A stretch of 16,587 nucleotides of DNA. Origin: Clostridia bacterium (GTDB lineage Bacteria; Bacillota_A; Clostridia; Christensenellales; Aristaeellaceae). Made by a program: the position numbers and the translations under genes. The notes under the pieces are model-generated. The model did no database searches. It had not been told where the DNA came from and worked only from the letters and a program-made list of their open reading frames with translations. The stretch is from positions 1 to 16,587 of the forward strand of contig JAFUDW010000151.1 in assembly GCA_017464225.1 (NCBI GenBank), given 5' to 3'. Shown here in pieces: positions 1-8,157 of this stretch (the stretch's first letter is position 1; each line of letters begins with the position of its first letter).

Positions 1-1018
1 CGGTGATATCGTTCATGATCTCGTCCAGGCTGTAGCCCAGGGCGATGCGCGTAGTGATCTTAGCGATGGGATAGCCCGTTGCCTTGCTGGCCAGCGCCGA
101 GGAGCGGGACACCCTGGGATTGACCTCGATGACGGCGTATTCAAAGCTGTCCGGATTCAGGGCGAACTGGCAGTTGCAGCCGCCCACGATGCCGATTGCG
201 CTGATCATGTCCAGCGAGGCCGAGCGCAGCATCTGATATTCCTTATCGGAAAGCGTCAGCGCCGGGGCCACCACCACGCTGTCGCCGGTATGCACGCCCA
301 CGGGATCCACGTTTTCCATGGAGCAGACCGCGATGGCGTTGCCCAGCCCGTCGCGCATGGTTTCAAACTCGATTTCCTTCCAGCCCGCGATGCACTTTTC
401 GATCAGCACCTGGGTGATGGGGCTCAGGTCCAGCCCACCCCGGGCAATGACGCGCAGCTCGTCCCCGTTGTTGGCGATGCCGCCGCCCGTGCCGCCCAGC
501 GTATAGGCCGGGCGCACGATGACGGGATAACCGATCTGATCCGCCGCGGCAAGCGCTTCGTCCAGCGTTTCGGCAATCTCCGAGGGCACGCAGGGCTGAC
601 CGATCCGCCGCATGGTATCCCGGAACTTTTCCCGGTCCTCGGCGCGCTGAATGGCGTCGATATCCGAGCCCAGCAGACGCACGCCGTACTTTTTCAGCGT
701 GCCGTCCAGACTCAACTGCATGGCCAGCGTCAGCGCCGTCTGGCCGCCCAGCCCGGCCAGCATGCCGTCCGGGCGCTCTTTTTCGATGATGCGGCGCAGC
801 GTTTCGGGGGTCAGCGGCTCCAGATAGATGGCGTCGGCCAAATGCTGGTCGGTCATGATGGTGGCCGGGTTGCTGTTGGCCAGCACCACGCTGACGCCTT
901 CCTGCTTCAGCACGCGGCAGGCCTGGGCCCCGGCGTAATCAAATTCGGCGGCCTGACCGATCACGATGGGCCCGCTGCCGATCACCAGCACCTTGCGGAT
1001 GCCCATATTTTTAGGCAT
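1..1018 (-). CDS. carB: Carbamoyl-phosphate synthase large subunit, N-terminal part (runs off left edge)
   Basis: CarB makes carbamoyl phosphate from bicarbonate, two ATP and ammonia channelled from CarA, feeding arginine and pyrimidine synthesis in the cytoplasm. I translated the minus strand from the ATG at 1016-1018 and obtained about 339 residues without a stop. It begins [20 protein letters not shown] and continues with [18 protein letters not shown], the conserved start of the first ATP-grasp half. Further on are [40 protein letters not shown] and [20 protein letters not shown], all typical CarB motifs. The family is usually about 1070 residues, so roughly two thirds lies outside the window. 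The start codon overlaps the carA stop by 8 bp, giving translational coupling. Identity is certain; only the N-terminal third can be judged. Confidence 0.97.
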   Translation of the reverse strand, partial: MPKNMGIRKVLVIGSGPIVIGQAAEFDYAGAQACRVLKQEGVSVVLANSNPATIMTDQHLADAIYLEPLTPETLRRIIEKERPDGMLAGLGGQTALTLAMQLSLDGTLKKYGVRLLGSDIDAIQRAEDREKFRDTMRRIGQPCVPSEIAETLDEALAAADQIGYPVIVRPAYTLGGTGGGIANNGDELRVIARGGLDLSPITQVLIEKCIAGWKEIEFETMRDGLGNAIAVCSMENVDPVGVHTGDSVVVAPALTLSDKEYQMLRSASLDMISAIGIVGGCNCQFALNPDSFEYAVIEVNPRVSRSSALASKATGYPIAKITTRIALGYSLDEIMNDIT

Positions 1019-2075
1019 GGCTTGCACCTCCCAGCATGGCGATGAACCGGTCGAACAAAAAGCCGGTATCCCTGGGGCCCGAGCAGGCCTCGGGATGGAA
1101 CTGCACGGTAAAGCATTTTTGATCGGGATACGCCATGCCCTCGCAGCTGCCGTCGTTGGCGTTGACGAAGGTCTGCCTGCCGACGCCTGCCAGGCTGTCG
1201 GCCACCACGGCGTAGCCATGGTTTTGGCTGGTGATCCAGGTACGGCCCGTTTCGGTATCGCGCACGGGCTGGTTGCCGCCGCGATGGCCGTACTTGAGCT
1301 TCACGGTATCGCCGCCCATGGCCAGGGCGGTGAGCTGGTGTCCCAGGCAGATGCCAAACACGGGCTTTTGACCCAGCAGCTTTTTGATTTCAGCGATGCA
1401 GCCGACGTTCTCCTTGGGATCGCCGGGGCCGTTGCTGAGCATGACGCCGTCTGGATCATCGGCCAATACCGTCTCGGCGGCGGTATCGGCGGGCCACACC
1501 GTAACCTCGCAGCCGCGGCTTTGCAGGGAGCGGATGATGTTTCTTTTCGCGCCGTAATCCATCAGCGCCACCCGATATTTTTTGCCGCCGACGGCAGGAT
1601 AGACCTGTTTTTGCGCGCAGGTGACGCTGCGAACGGCGTCGGTCACGGCAAAGCCCCGGATGGCGGACAGATCGCCCGGCGCTTCGTCGCAGATCATGGC
1701 GTTCATCACGCCTTCCTCCCGGGTGACGCGCACGATCTCCCGGGTGTCCACACCGCACAGCCCCGGAATGCCCCGGCTTTTCAAATAGGCGTCCACCGTG
1801 CCCTGGCTGCGGAAATTGGAGGGCGCATCGCACAGCTCGCGCACGATATAGCCAAACAGCGCGCTTTCTCCCTCAAAATCCTCCTCAATAACGCCGTAAT
1901 TGCCGATCAGCGGGAAGCTGTGGGTAACGATCTGCCCGTAATAACTGGGATCGGTGAGCGTCTCGATGTATCCCTCCATGCCGGTGGTGAACACCAATTC
2001 CCCGATACGGTCAACAGGGGCGCCGATGCGGCGCCCCTCGAATATCCTGCCGTTGCTGAGTACCAGATAGGCCAT
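1011..2075 (-). CDS. carA: Carbamoyl-phosphate synthase small (glutaminase) subunit
   Basis: CarA hydrolyses glutamine and passes ammonia to CarB. The 354-residue protein is full length for the family. Residues 1-130 form the CPSase small-chain domain, including [20 protein letters not shown] and the SFPLIGNYG segment. Residues about 167-350 are a class I glutamine amidotransferase domain. Its nucleophile is Cys243 in GICLGHQ, and the His327/Glu329 pair sits in FHPEA. SNGPGDP at 214-220 is also conserved. AAAGGAG lies 7 nt before the ATG. The gene follows the GNAT gene after 17 nt and overlaps carB by 8 nt, so it belongs to the arginine operon. Placement beside argF and argG suggests an arginine-regulated enzyme rather than a pyrimidine-regulated one, which is an inference from context. 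Confidence 0.98.
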   Translation of the reverse strand: MAYLVLSNGRIFEGRRIGAPVDRIGELVFTTGMEGYIETLTDPSYYGQIVTHSFPLIGNYGVIEEDFEGESALFGYIVRELCDAPSNFRSQGTVDAYLKSRGIPGLCGVDTREIVRVTREEGVMNAMICDEAPGDLSAIRGFAVTDAVRSVTCAQKQVYPAVGGKKYRVALMDYGAKRNIIRSLQSRGCEVTVWPADTAAETVLADDPDGVMLSNGPGDPKENVGCIAEIKKLLGQKPVFGICLGHQLTALAMGGDTVKLKYGHRGGNQPVRDTETGRTWITSQNHGYAVVADSLAGVGRQTFVNANDGSCEGMAYPDQKCFTVQFHPEACSGPRDTGFLFDRFIAMLGGASHA

Positions 2076-2092
2076 CGCTTTGCTCCTTTACG

Positions 2093-2533
2093 TCAAGTAT
2101 CCAAACGGATCAGCTGCCGCAGCGCCCGGTTGCGGTAAAAAACGTCCTCCCGCGCGGTGAAGACCTGGCTTTCCCAAAAGGCGTTGCCGGGATCGTTGTA
2201 CCTGAACACCAGCAGCGCCGCCTTGCTGATCCCTTCCCGCTTCATCTTTTCCAGGCATTTTTCCGTCAGGCGGGCGCCTATGCCCTGCCGGCGGCAGTCC
2301 TCCCGGACGGACATATGATAGATATACCCGCGGCGGCCGTCGTGTCCCGAGAGGATGACCCCGGCCAGCCGGCCTCCGTCCATCGCCACAAAGGACAGGC
2401 CGGGATTGCGGTCAAGAAGTCTGGCGATCCCCGTCCGGGAATCATCCACATCGTTAAAGCCCATGTTTTTGCAGGACATCCACAGGGCGTAAACCTGGTC
2501 GTAATCCGCGATGGTCATGGCTCGGTATTCCAT
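2093..2533 (-). CDS. Small GNAT-family N-acetyltransferase, YpeA/RimI-like
   Basis: This is a 146-residue single-domain GNAT protein. The acetyl-CoA pyrophosphate loop is RRQGIG at 81-86, preceded by the strand IYHMSV (71-76) and followed by the helix ARLTEKCLEKMKREG. The C-terminal NDPGNAFWESQVF segment is the usual GNAT alpha4/beta6 region. The N-terminus (MEYRAMTIADYDQVYALW) resembles E. coli YpeA-type proteins, whose substrate is unknown. Its ATG lies 3 nt past the argF stop, and GGGGTGA overlapping that stop is the likely ribosome binding site, so translation is tightly coupled. A second possible start is Met6. Position between argF and carA makes an arginine-pathway substrate tempting, for example glutamate as in short N-acetylglutamate synthases, but nothing in the sequence proves this. 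The family call is firm; the substrate is unknown. Confidence 0.9.
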   Translation of the reverse strand: MEYRAMTIADYDQVYALWMSCKNMGFNDVDDSRTGIARLLDRNPGLSFVAMDGGRLAGVILSGHDGRRGYIYHMSVREDCRRQGIGARLTEKCLEKMKREGISKAALLVFRYNDPGNAFWESQVFTAREDVFYRNRALRQLIRLDT

Positions 2534-2536
2534 ATT

Positions 2537-3523
2537 TCACCCCAGCGTGGCCGCCATCACGGCTTTGATGGTATGCATGCGGTTTTCGGCCTCGTCAAAC
2601 ACGATGGACTGGCAGCCCTCGAACACCTCGTCGGTGACCTCCATGGCTGTGAGGCCAAACTTTTCATGGATCTGGCGGCCGATGCCCGTATTGAGGTCAT
2701 GGAAGGCGGGAAGGCAATGCATGAAACGGCACTGGGGCCCGGCGGCAGCCATCAGCGCGGCGTTGACCTGATAGGGGCGCAGATCGCGGATTCGCTCCTG
2801 CCATACGGCGTCGGGCTCGCCCATGCTGACCCACACGTCGGTATACAGCACATCGGCGCCCTGCACGGCGGCCAGAGGATCGGTGACGAATTCCAGGATC
2901 GCCCCGGTTTCCGCCGCGATGGCCCGGCATTTTTCAATAAGCGCGGCGTCCGGAAAATACTTTTCCGGCGCGCAGGCCGTGAAGCGCAGCCCCATTTTGG
3001 CGCAGCCCACCATCAGGCTGTCGCCCATATTATACCGGGCGTCACCCAGGTACACCAGCTTGCGTCCCTTCAAATCGCCAAAGTGCTCGCGGATGGTCAG
3101 CAGATCGGCCAGCACCTGGGTGGGATGAAACTCATTGGTCAGTCCATTCCATACCGGCACGCCGGCAAATCTGGCCAGCTCCTCCACCACGCGCTGTCCA
3201 AAACCCCGGTACTCGATGCCGTCATACATGCGGCCCAGCACCCGGGCGGTATCGGCAATGCTCTCCTTTTTGCCCATCTGCGAGCCCGTGGGATCCAGAT
3301 AGGTGCTGTGCATGCCCAGATCGGCCGCCGCCACCTCAAAGGCGCAGCGGGTGCGCGTGCTGGTCTTTTCAAAGAGCAGGGCGATGTTCTTTCCTTCGCA
3401 CAGGCGATGGGCGACGCCCGCCTTTTTCTTTTGCTTGAGCTCGGCTGACAGCTGCAGCAGTCCCTCAATTTCATCGGGCGTATAGTCCAGCAGCGTTAAA
3501 AAGGAACGGCCCTTGATGTTCAT
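2537..3523 (-). CDS. argF: Ornithine carbamoyltransferase
   Basis: The enzyme transfers carbamoyl from carbamoyl phosphate to ornithine, giving citrulline. It has 328 residues, normal for the family. The carbamoyl-phosphate loop STRTR is at 55-59 and HPTQ at 133-136. The ornithine-binding signature DVWVSMGEP lies at 229-237 (SMG 233-235), and the catalytic HCLPAF at 269-274 contains Cys270. SMG plus HCLP separates it from aspartate carbamoyltransferase. GGAGGGG lies just upstream of the ATG. It follows the ABC ATPase gene after 14 nt and its stop is 3 nt from the GNAT start. Anabolic OTC is favoured because argG and carAB are in the same operon and no arcA or arcC gene is seen; sequence alone does not separate anabolic from catabolic forms. 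Confidence 0.97.
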   Translation of the reverse strand: MNIKGRSFLTLLDYTPDEIEGLLQLSAELKQKKKAGVAHRLCEGKNIALLFEKTSTRTRCAFEVAAADLGMHSTYLDPTGSQMGKKESIADTARVLGRMYDGIEYRGFGQRVVEELARFAGVPVWNGLTNEFHPTQVLADLLTIREHFGDLKGRKLVYLGDARYNMGDSLMVGCAKMGLRFTACAPEKYFPDAALIEKCRAIAAETGAILEFVTDPLAAVQGADVLYTDVWVSMGEPDAVWQERIRDLRPYQVNAALMAAAGPQCRFMHCLPAFHDLNTGIGRQIHEKFGLTAMEVTDEVFEGCQSIVFDEAENRMHTIKAVMAATLG

Positions 3524-3537
3524 GAAATCCCCTCCGT

Positions 3538-4260
3538 TTACAGCACTTTGGATAAAAAGCTTTGCAGGCGCTCAGACTTGGGCGCGCTAAAGATCTGCTC
3601 AGGCGTTCCCTCCTCGGCGATCACGCCGTTATCCAGGAAGATCACGCGGCTGCCCACCTCCCGGGCAAAGCCCATCTCATGGGTGACCACCACCATGGTC
3701 ATGCCGTCCCTGGCCAGCTTCTTCATTACGTCCAGCACTTCACCCACCATTTCAGGATCGAGCGCGCTGGTGGGCTCGTCAAAGAGCAGCACCTCAGGCT
3801 GCATGGCCAGAGCGCGCACGATGGCCACGCGCTGCTTCTGGCCGCCGCTGAGCTGGGCTGGATAGGCGGCGGCCTTGTCCTGCAATCCCACGCGGCCCAG
3901 TAATTCCAGGGCGGTCTTTTCAGCCTGCTCCTTGCTCATCAGCCCGGTGCGCACGGGCGCCAGGGTGATGTTTTTCAGGATGGTCATATTGGGGAACAGA
4001 TTAAAATGCTGAAATACCATACCCATCTTCTGCCGCATCTTATTGATATCGGTTTTGGGATCGGTCATGGATACGCCGTCAAACAGTATCTCGCCCGAGG
4101 TGGGGATCTCCAGCATATTCAAACAGCGCAGAAAGGTGCTCTTGCCCGAGCCCGACGCGCCGATGATCACCACGCATTCCCCGGGGCGGATATGCTCGGA
4201 TACATGATCCAGCACCGTTAATTCGCCAAAGCTTTTGCACAGGTTTTTAACGACGATCAC
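3538..4260 (-). CDS. Polar amino acid ABC transporter, ATP-binding protein (GlnQ/HisP type)
   Basis: This is the energising subunit of the amino-acid importer encoded with the two genes upstream. All ABC ATPase motifs are present in 240 residues: Walker [10 protein letters not shown] (34-42), Q-loop Gln84, signature LSGGQ (137-141), Walker B VLLFDE (157-162), D-loop SALD and switch His194. [13 protein letters not shown] and the [20 protein letters not shown] region are typical of the polar amino acid (PAAT) family. The start is GTG at 4258-4260, with AAAGGAGG 10 nt before it, inside the end of the permease gene, which it overlaps by 14 nt. Substrate cannot be read from the ATPase; arginine, ornithine or a related amino acid is suggested by the operon. 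Confidence 0.96.
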   Translation of the reverse strand: MIVVKNLCKSFGELTVLDHVSEHIRPGECVVIIGASGSGKSTFLRCLNMLEIPTSGEILFDGVSMTDPKTDINKMRQKMGMVFQHFNLFPNMTILKNITLAPVRTGLMSKEQAEKTALELLGRVGLQDKAAAYPAQLSGGQKQRVAIVRALAMQPEVLLFDEPTSALDPEMVGEVLDVMKKLARDGMTMVVVTHEMGFAREVGSRVIFLDNGVIAEEGTPEQIFSAPKSERLQSFLSKVL

Positions 4261-5020
4261 TTGCGCGCAGCCTCCTTTCCAGCAAGCCCAGCAGCCAGGT
4301 AAAGATCATGACCAGCACCAGATAAATGGCCGCCGTGCCCAGGAAGGGGTACATGGCCTCATAGGTGCGGCTCACGATGCCGCGGGCGGCGTAGAGCAGC
4401 TCTTTGCCGCCGATGACGCTGATCAGCGAGGTATCCTTGAGCAGCACGATAAATTCGTTGCCCAGGGCGGGCAAAATGGCCTTGACGGCCTGCGGGACGA
4501 TGATAAAGCGCATGGTATCGGTATAGTTGAGGCCCAGGCTGCGCCCGGCCTCCATCTGCCCCACGTCCACGCTCATGAGCCCGCCGCGGATGATCTCAGC
4601 CTGGTACGCGCCGCTGTTGATGCCCAGCGTCAGCGCGCCTACCATGATATAGTTGCGGCTGGAGGAGAACACCACAAAGCCCATGATCAGCAGCTGCACC
4701 ATCATGGGCGTGCCGCGGATCACGGTCACGTAGATTTTAAATATGGCGTTCAGGATGCCCAGCAGCGGGTTGCGATGGCCCGGCCGCTGCTGATCGTGGG
4801 CCGTGCGCACAATGGCCACGATCATGCCCAGCAGCACGCCCAGCAGCAGGGCCAGCGCCGTAACGTACAGTGTGGTGGTCACGCCGTTCAGGTATTGCTT
4901 CCAGCGTTCCTTTTCAATGAACGCCTGATAAGCGTACACATAAAACTTCTGCCAGGCGCTCACCGGGTCGCCCGCGGTGATCAGCGCTTTCCATGCCTGG
5001 TAATTTTCCAATGGATGCAC
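4247..5020 (-). CDS. Polar amino acid ABC transporter, permease (HisM/GlnP type)
   Basis: This is the membrane subunit of the importer, 257 residues. Hydrophobic segments lie at about 48-72, 98-118, 125-140, 185-205 and 228-248. The cytoplasmic coupling (EAA) loop with [16 protein letters not shown], then RFIIVPQA, lies at 154-178, the standard contact with the ATPase. [11 protein letters not shown] at 100-110 is typical of amino-acid permeases. The first 45 residues are a longer polar lead than usual. The start is uncertain: GTG at 5018-5020 has no good ribosome binding site, while TTG at 5009-5011 lies 6 nt after GAGGTG and would give 254 residues. No ATG is near. Only one permease is present, so a homodimer is expected. 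Confidence 0.95.
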   Translation of the reverse strand: MHPLENYQAWKALITAGDPVSAWQKFYVYAYQAFIEKERWKQYLNGVTTTLYVTALALLLGVLLGMIVAIVRTAHDQQRPGHRNPLLGILNAIFKIYVTVIRGTPMMVQLLIMGFVVFSSSRNYIMVGALTLGINSGAYQAEIIRGGLMSVDVGQMEAGRSLGLNYTDTMRFIIVPQAVKAILPALGNEFIVLLKDTSLISVIGGKELLYAARGIVSRTYEAMYPFLGTAAIYLVLVMIFTWLLGLLERRLRASDRR

Positions 5021-5096
5021 CTCGCAATCGTAAAGGGAGCTGAAGAAAAAATGGGATACACCGAGAAAAAGCGCTTATTAAATCCAATCCAAACGA

Positions 5097-5121
5097 AAGG
5101 GGCGGTTCATCGCCGCCCCTT
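5097..5121 (-). terminator. Hairpin between binding-protein and permease genes
   Basis: Perfect 9-bp arms (AAGGGGCGG and CCGCCCCTT) surround a 7-nt loop, 15 nt after the stop of the binding-protein gene. On the minus strand it is followed by TTTCGTTTG, a moderate U-tract. In importer operons such a hairpin often lets the binding protein be made in excess over the permease by partial termination or 3'-end protection. I infer a leaky terminator, because no promoter is evident between here and the permease. Confidence 0.65.
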
Positions 5122-5135
5122 CCGGACAGGATATG

Positions 5136-5885
5136 TTATTCAGCCATATATTTATCGATGATGGCCTGCAGCGTGCCGTTCTCCTTGAGGATGCTCAGCT
5201 GCTCGTTGAAGGCGTCCACCAGGGCAGTATTGCCCTTGGCGATACCGAAGGCGAAGTCCTCCGGCTCATACGTGGTCTGCACCATGGTCAAGCCTGGATT
5301 CTTATCAACGTACGCCTTGGCCACGGCGTCGTCCATCACGATGCAGTCGATCTGTCCGTTGAGCAGCGCCTGGAACACCAGGGAATAGGTATCGTAGCCC
5401 ACCACATGATCCTCGCCGTAATCCTCCTCGGTGTAGATCTGGCCGGTGGTGCCGCGCTGCACGCCGATGATCTGGTCGCCCAGGTTATCCATGGAAATGT
5501 CCGCGCCTTCCTTGAACACGATGGCCTGCACGATGCTGATGTAGGTATCGGTGAAATCAAACACCAGCTTGCGGTCCTCGCGGACGGTCACGCCGGACAC
5601 CACGGCGTCGCTCTTGCCCTGCTGGGGCGCCTCCAGCGCGGAGTCAAAGTCCACGGCGTAGGGCTCGGCGGTGAGGCCGATGGCTTCGCAGATCAGATCA
5701 ATGATCTCGGGCTCGATGCCGATGATATTGTCGTCGTCATCGGTGTACTCAAAGGGCGGGAAGTCCGGGCTGGTGGAATAGATGAATTTGCCCTCCTCAA
5801 TGGTGGTGATATCGGCCGCCAAAGCGGAAGCCGACAGCGACAGGGCCAAAACAAGGGCGCATACGATGGCAAACAGCTTTTTCAT
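5136..5885 (-). CDS. Extracellular amino acid-binding protein of the ABC importer
   Basis: This is the periplasmic-binding-fold receptor (SBP family 3) for the importer, 249 residues. A Sec signal peptide covers residues 1-23: Lys-rich start, leucine-rich core and an ALA cleavage site before Ala24-Asp25. There is no lipobox cysteine. The mature part has YSTSPDFPPFEY (36-47), the SGVTVREDRKLVFDFTDTY region (97-115) with the conserved carboxylate-binding Arg105, GVQRGTTG (141-148) and IVMDDAVAKAY (182-192), whose Asp binds the alpha-amino group. This matches amino-acid receptors, but the side-chain specificity cannot be read. AAGGAGG precedes the ATG, and the gene is only 14 nt after argG. Location between argG and argF suggests arginine, ornithine or citrulline; cystine- or glutamine-type specificity is possible. 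Confidence 0.94.
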   Translation of the reverse strand: MKKLFAIVCALVLALSLSASALAADITTIEEGKFIYSTSPDFPPFEYTDDDDNIIGIEPEIIDLICEAIGLTAEPYAVDFDSALEAPQQGKSDAVVSGVTVREDRKLVFDFTDTYISIVQAIVFKEGADISMDNLGDQIIGVQRGTTGQIYTEEDYGEDHVVGYDTYSLVFQALLNGQIDCIVMDDAVAKAYVDKNPGLTMVQTTYEPEDFAFGIAKGNTALVDAFNEQLSILKENGTLQAIIDKYMAE

Positions 5886-5899
5886 GGTTTCTCCTCCTT

Positions 5900-7123
5900 T
5901 TATTTCTGGTTCTGTTTGGTGACCATGGCCTGAACGGCAATGGGTAAACCGTAAAGATTGATAAAGCCCGCCGCCTGGCTCTGATCATAATCGCTTTCGC
6001 CAAAGGTGGTGATGGACTCGCTGTACAGACTCCAGGGGCTCTGCACGCCGGCCTTGATGATATTGCCCTTGTAGAGCTTGAGCTTCACGGTACCGGTGAC
6101 GTGCTCCTGGGTTTTATCCACAAAGGCGCTCAGCGCCTCGCGCAGCGGCGTGAACCACTGGCCGTTATAGACCAGCTCGGCAAAGGTGATGGCCAGGCGC
6201 TGTTTTTCATGCAGGGTCATCTTGTCCAGGCAGATGCTCTCCAGCGCCTCGTGGGCCCGGTACAGGATGGTGCCGCCGGGGGTCTCATACACGCCGCGGC
6301 ACTTGATGCCCACCAGCCGGTTCTCCACGATATCGATGATGCCGATGCCGTTGGCCCCGCCAATGGCGTTGAGCTTCAAAATGATCTCCTTGGCGCTCAT
6401 GGCCTGACCGTCCAGCGTTACGGGCTTGCCCTGGTCAAAGCCAAGGGTCACATAGGTAGGCGCGTCGGGGGCCTGAACGGGCGATACGCCCATCTCCAGA
6501 AAACCGGGCTTCTCGTACTGGGGCTCGTTGGCCGGATCCTCCAGATCCAATCCCTCGTGGCTCAGGTGCCAAAGGTTTTTATCCTTGCTGTAGTTGGTTT
6601 CGCGGTTGATTTTCAGGGGGATATCATGCGCCTCGGCGTAATCGATCTCCTCCTCGCGGCTCTTGATATCCCACTCGCGCCAGGGGGCGATGATGGGCAT
6701 ATCGGGCGCGAAATGCTTGACCGCCAATTCAAAACGCACCTGATCGTTGCCCTTGCCCGTGCAGCCGTGGCAGATGGCGTCCGCCCCTTCCTTGAGGGCG
6801 ATCTCCACCAGGCCCTTGGCGATGCAGGGCCGGGCGTGAGAGGTGCCCAGCAGATAGTCCTCGTAGATCGCCCCGGCCTGCATGGTGGGGATGATGTATT
6901 CATCCACATATTCGTCGGTGAGATCGAGCACGTACAGCTTCGACGCCCCGGTCTTGATAGCCTTCTCCTCCAGGCCCTCCAGCTCGTCGCCCTGGCCCAC
7001 GTTGCCGGATACGGCGATGACCTCGCAATTGTTATAGTTTTCCTTGAGCCACGGTATGATGATGGAGGTATCCAGCCCTCCGGAATACGCCAGCACAACC
7101 TTCTTAATGTCCGCCTTGTTCAT
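5900..7123 (-). CDS. argG: Argininosuccinate synthase
   Basis: ArgG condenses citrulline and aspartate with ATP, giving argininosuccinate. The 407 residues match the usual length. The PP-loop SGGLDTS is at 14-20 in [12 protein letters not shown]. Further family motifs are [30 protein letters not shown] and [17 protein letters not shown], followed by the C-terminal [16 protein letters not shown] lies 10 nt before the ATG. It is the first gene of the operon and sits directly behind a near-perfect promoter with ArgR-like boxes, so arginine repression is expected. argH, its usual partner, is not beside it. Confidence 0.98.
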   Translation of the reverse strand: MNKADIKKVVLAYSGGLDTSIIIPWLKENYNNCEVIAVSGNVGQGDELEGLEEKAIKTGASKLYVLDLTDEYVDEYIIPTMQAGAIYEDYLLGTSHARPCIAKGLVEIALKEGADAICHGCTGKGNDQVRFELAVKHFAPDMPIIAPWREWDIKSREEEIDYAEAHDIPLKINRETNYSKDKNLWHLSHEGLDLEDPANEPQYEKPGFLEMGVSPVQAPDAPTYVTLGFDQGKPVTLDGQAMSAKEIILKLNAIGGANGIGIIDIVENRLVGIKCRGVYETPGGTILYRAHEALESICLDKMTLHEKQRLAITFAELVYNGQWFTPLREALSAFVDKTQEHVTGTVKLKLYKGNIIKAGVQSPWSLYSESITTFGESDYDQSQAAGFINLYGLPIAVQAMVTKQNQK

Positions 7124-7137
7124 CGCGGTGCAGCCTC

Positions 7138-7157
7138 CAATGCAAGATTATGCATTG
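7138..7157 (-). promoter_or_regulatory. Candidate ArgR box 1 (at the transcription start)
   Basis: This is a perfect inverted repeat, CAATGCA-6 nt-TGCATTG. Its core TGCATAATCTTGCA (7141-7154) fits the ArgR/AhrC pattern TGMAT-4 nt-ATKCA at nine of the ten arm bases. It covers the predicted start site of the argG operon, where a bound repressor would block initiation. The inverted repeat is seen directly; ArgR binding is inferred. Confidence 0.75.
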
Positions 7158-7186
7158 ATTATACTTTTTATTCATTCGATTGTCAA
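7158..7186 (-). promoter_or_regulatory. argG operon promoter (sigma-A type)
   Basis: On the minus strand a consensus -35 TTGACA (7181-7186) and -10 TATAAT (7158-7163) are separated by exactly 17 bp. The start site should be near 7151, giving a leader of about 28 nt. Such a strong promoter fits one that is controlled by a repressor; the ArgR-like boxes overlie it. Confidence 0.93.
7161..7174 (-). promoter_or_regulatory. Possible degenerate ArgR box 2 (promoter spacer)
   Basis: TGAATAAAAAGTAT has one perfect TGAAT half-site followed by four A residues and a poor second half. It lies between the other two boxes at nearly even spacing (centres 20 and 22 bp away). Its weight comes only from that phasing. 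Confidence 0.4.
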
Positions 7187-7196
7187 TAGATATTCA
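7183..7196 (-). promoter_or_regulatory. Candidate ArgR box 3 (overlaps -35)
   Basis: TGAATATCTATTGA matches TGAAT-4 nt-ATTCA with a single mismatch in the arms. It overlaps the -35 hexamer. Its centre is 42 bp, about four helical turns, from the centre of box 1, so bound ArgR hexamers could sit on the same DNA face. Confidence 0.65.
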
Positions 7197-7368
7197 TAAA
7201 AAAACATTCAAAATGCAGGATTTCCGGATACTTTGCGGCATCGGGATCATTGTTTCCGGATACATCATTTTACATGAACAATATTTAATATTCCTTTCGC
7301 CACGCGCATTGGAGCCGCCCTTTTTTCCCGCGCGCGTCCCGTGATCCGAAAAATCGCGCGAGACCGCC
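7197..7368. other. AT-rich divergent intergenic region between argG and the mgtC-like genes
   Basis: No gene is seen here. Between the two divergent promoters there is an 11-bp direct repeat (TTTCCGGATAC at 7221-7231 and 7253-7263), a palindrome AATATT-T-AATATT (7280-7292) and a CGCGCG inverted repeat (7331-7336 and 7355-7360). An extra TGAATG half-site on the minus strand lies at 7205-7210. Any of these may bind regulators; none is assignable. Confidence 0.5.
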
Positions 7369-7397
7369 TTGTCATTTTTTGCTGCAAATGATATCAT
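7369..7397 (+). promoter_or_regulatory. Promoter of the mgtC-like gene pair
   Basis: TTGTCA (7369-7374), a 17-bp spacer and TATCAT (7392-7397) fit a sigma-A promoter. The start site would be about 7404, leaving a 25-nt leader with GGGAGG at 7418-7423, 5 nt before the ATG. The short leader leaves no room for the long regulatory leader known upstream of Salmonella mgtC. Confidence 0.75.
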
Positions 7398-7428
7398 GAA
7401 AGCAAACGACTGATCCCGGGAGGTATGC

Positions 7429-8142
7429 ATGAAGGATTTCACCTTCGCTTCGGCGCTGCTCAGGCTCCTGCTGGCCATGGCGGCGGGCGCCGCCGTGGGC
7501 TACGGACGCTCCAAAAAGGAGCGGGCAGCCGGGCTGCGCACCTATATGCTGATCAGCATCGGCGCGGCAATGAGCGTGCTGCTTTCTTTTTTTCAGTACG
7601 GCATGCTCATGGGGCCCTGGGCCGAAACGACCGAAGCGGTGGGCTTTAAATACGATACGGGCCGACTGATGAGCCAGAGCATCACGGGCATCGGCTTTCT
7701 GGGCGCCGGCATCATCATCAAGGGCATGCACCAGCAGGTCAAGGGGCTGACCACGGCCACCGGGCTGTTCGCCACGGTATGCATGGGCATCGCCGCAGGC
7801 GCGGGCTTTTATGAGATCGTGATCCTGGCCGCGGCGCTGATCGTGCTGGTGCTCAACGTGATGTCGCCCCTGGAGGGCGCTTACAAGCGCAGGCTGCGCA
7901 ATATCACGCTGCACGTGGAATTTGACTCGGTGGAAGATATCGGCGCCATCACCGATCTGATGCAGCGGCAGCACGCCAATATATTTGATATCGATATCGA
8001 GCGCACCGAGCGAAAGGACGATCTGTACCCCTGCGCCACCTTTATCATCCGGCTCAGCCGGGAAAACCACTCGCACTCCGGCATGCTGTCCTCGCTGGCC
8101 GAGCTCAGCTGCGTCAGGTCTGTGCGCGAACTGATCGCGTAA
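7429..8142 (+). CDS. MgtC/SapB-family membrane protein, first of two tandem copies
   Basis: This inner-membrane protein has 237 residues. The family has been tied to survival at low magnesium, acid adaptation and control of the F1Fo ATPase, but the activity of most members is unknown. The MgtC domain fills about residues 8-140, with several hydrophobic helices. RAAGLRTYMLISIGAAM (32-48) and DTGRLMSQSITGIGFLGAGIIIKG (76-99) are the family signatures. The strongly conserved Glu of the GLER motif is replaced by Gly26 (GYGR at 24-27). Residues about 145-237 form a soluble alpha/beta tail of ACT-like character. The second MgtC gene starts 15 nt after the stop, so the two are co-transcribed. They run divergently from the arginine operon. 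Family certain, role unknown. Confidence 0.93.
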   Translation: MKDFTFASALLRLLLAMAAGAAVGYGRSKKERAAGLRTYMLISIGAAMSVLLSFFQYGMLMGPWAETTEAVGFKYDTGRLMSQSITGIGFLGAGIIIKGMHQQVKGLTTATGLFATVCMGIAAGAGFYEIVILAAALIVLVLNVMSPLEGAYKRRLRNITLHVEFDSVEDIGAITDLMQRQHANIFDIDIERTERKDDLYPCATFIIRLSRENHSHSGMLSSLAELSCVRSVRELIA

Positions 8143-8157
8143 GCGGAAAGGAAGCAT

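Noticed and set aside
290..3448. Long plus-strand frames opposite carB, carA and argF
   Set aside because: The minus strand encodes complete, motif-bearing enzymes here; the plus-strand products are rich in His, Gln and Ala and are shadows.
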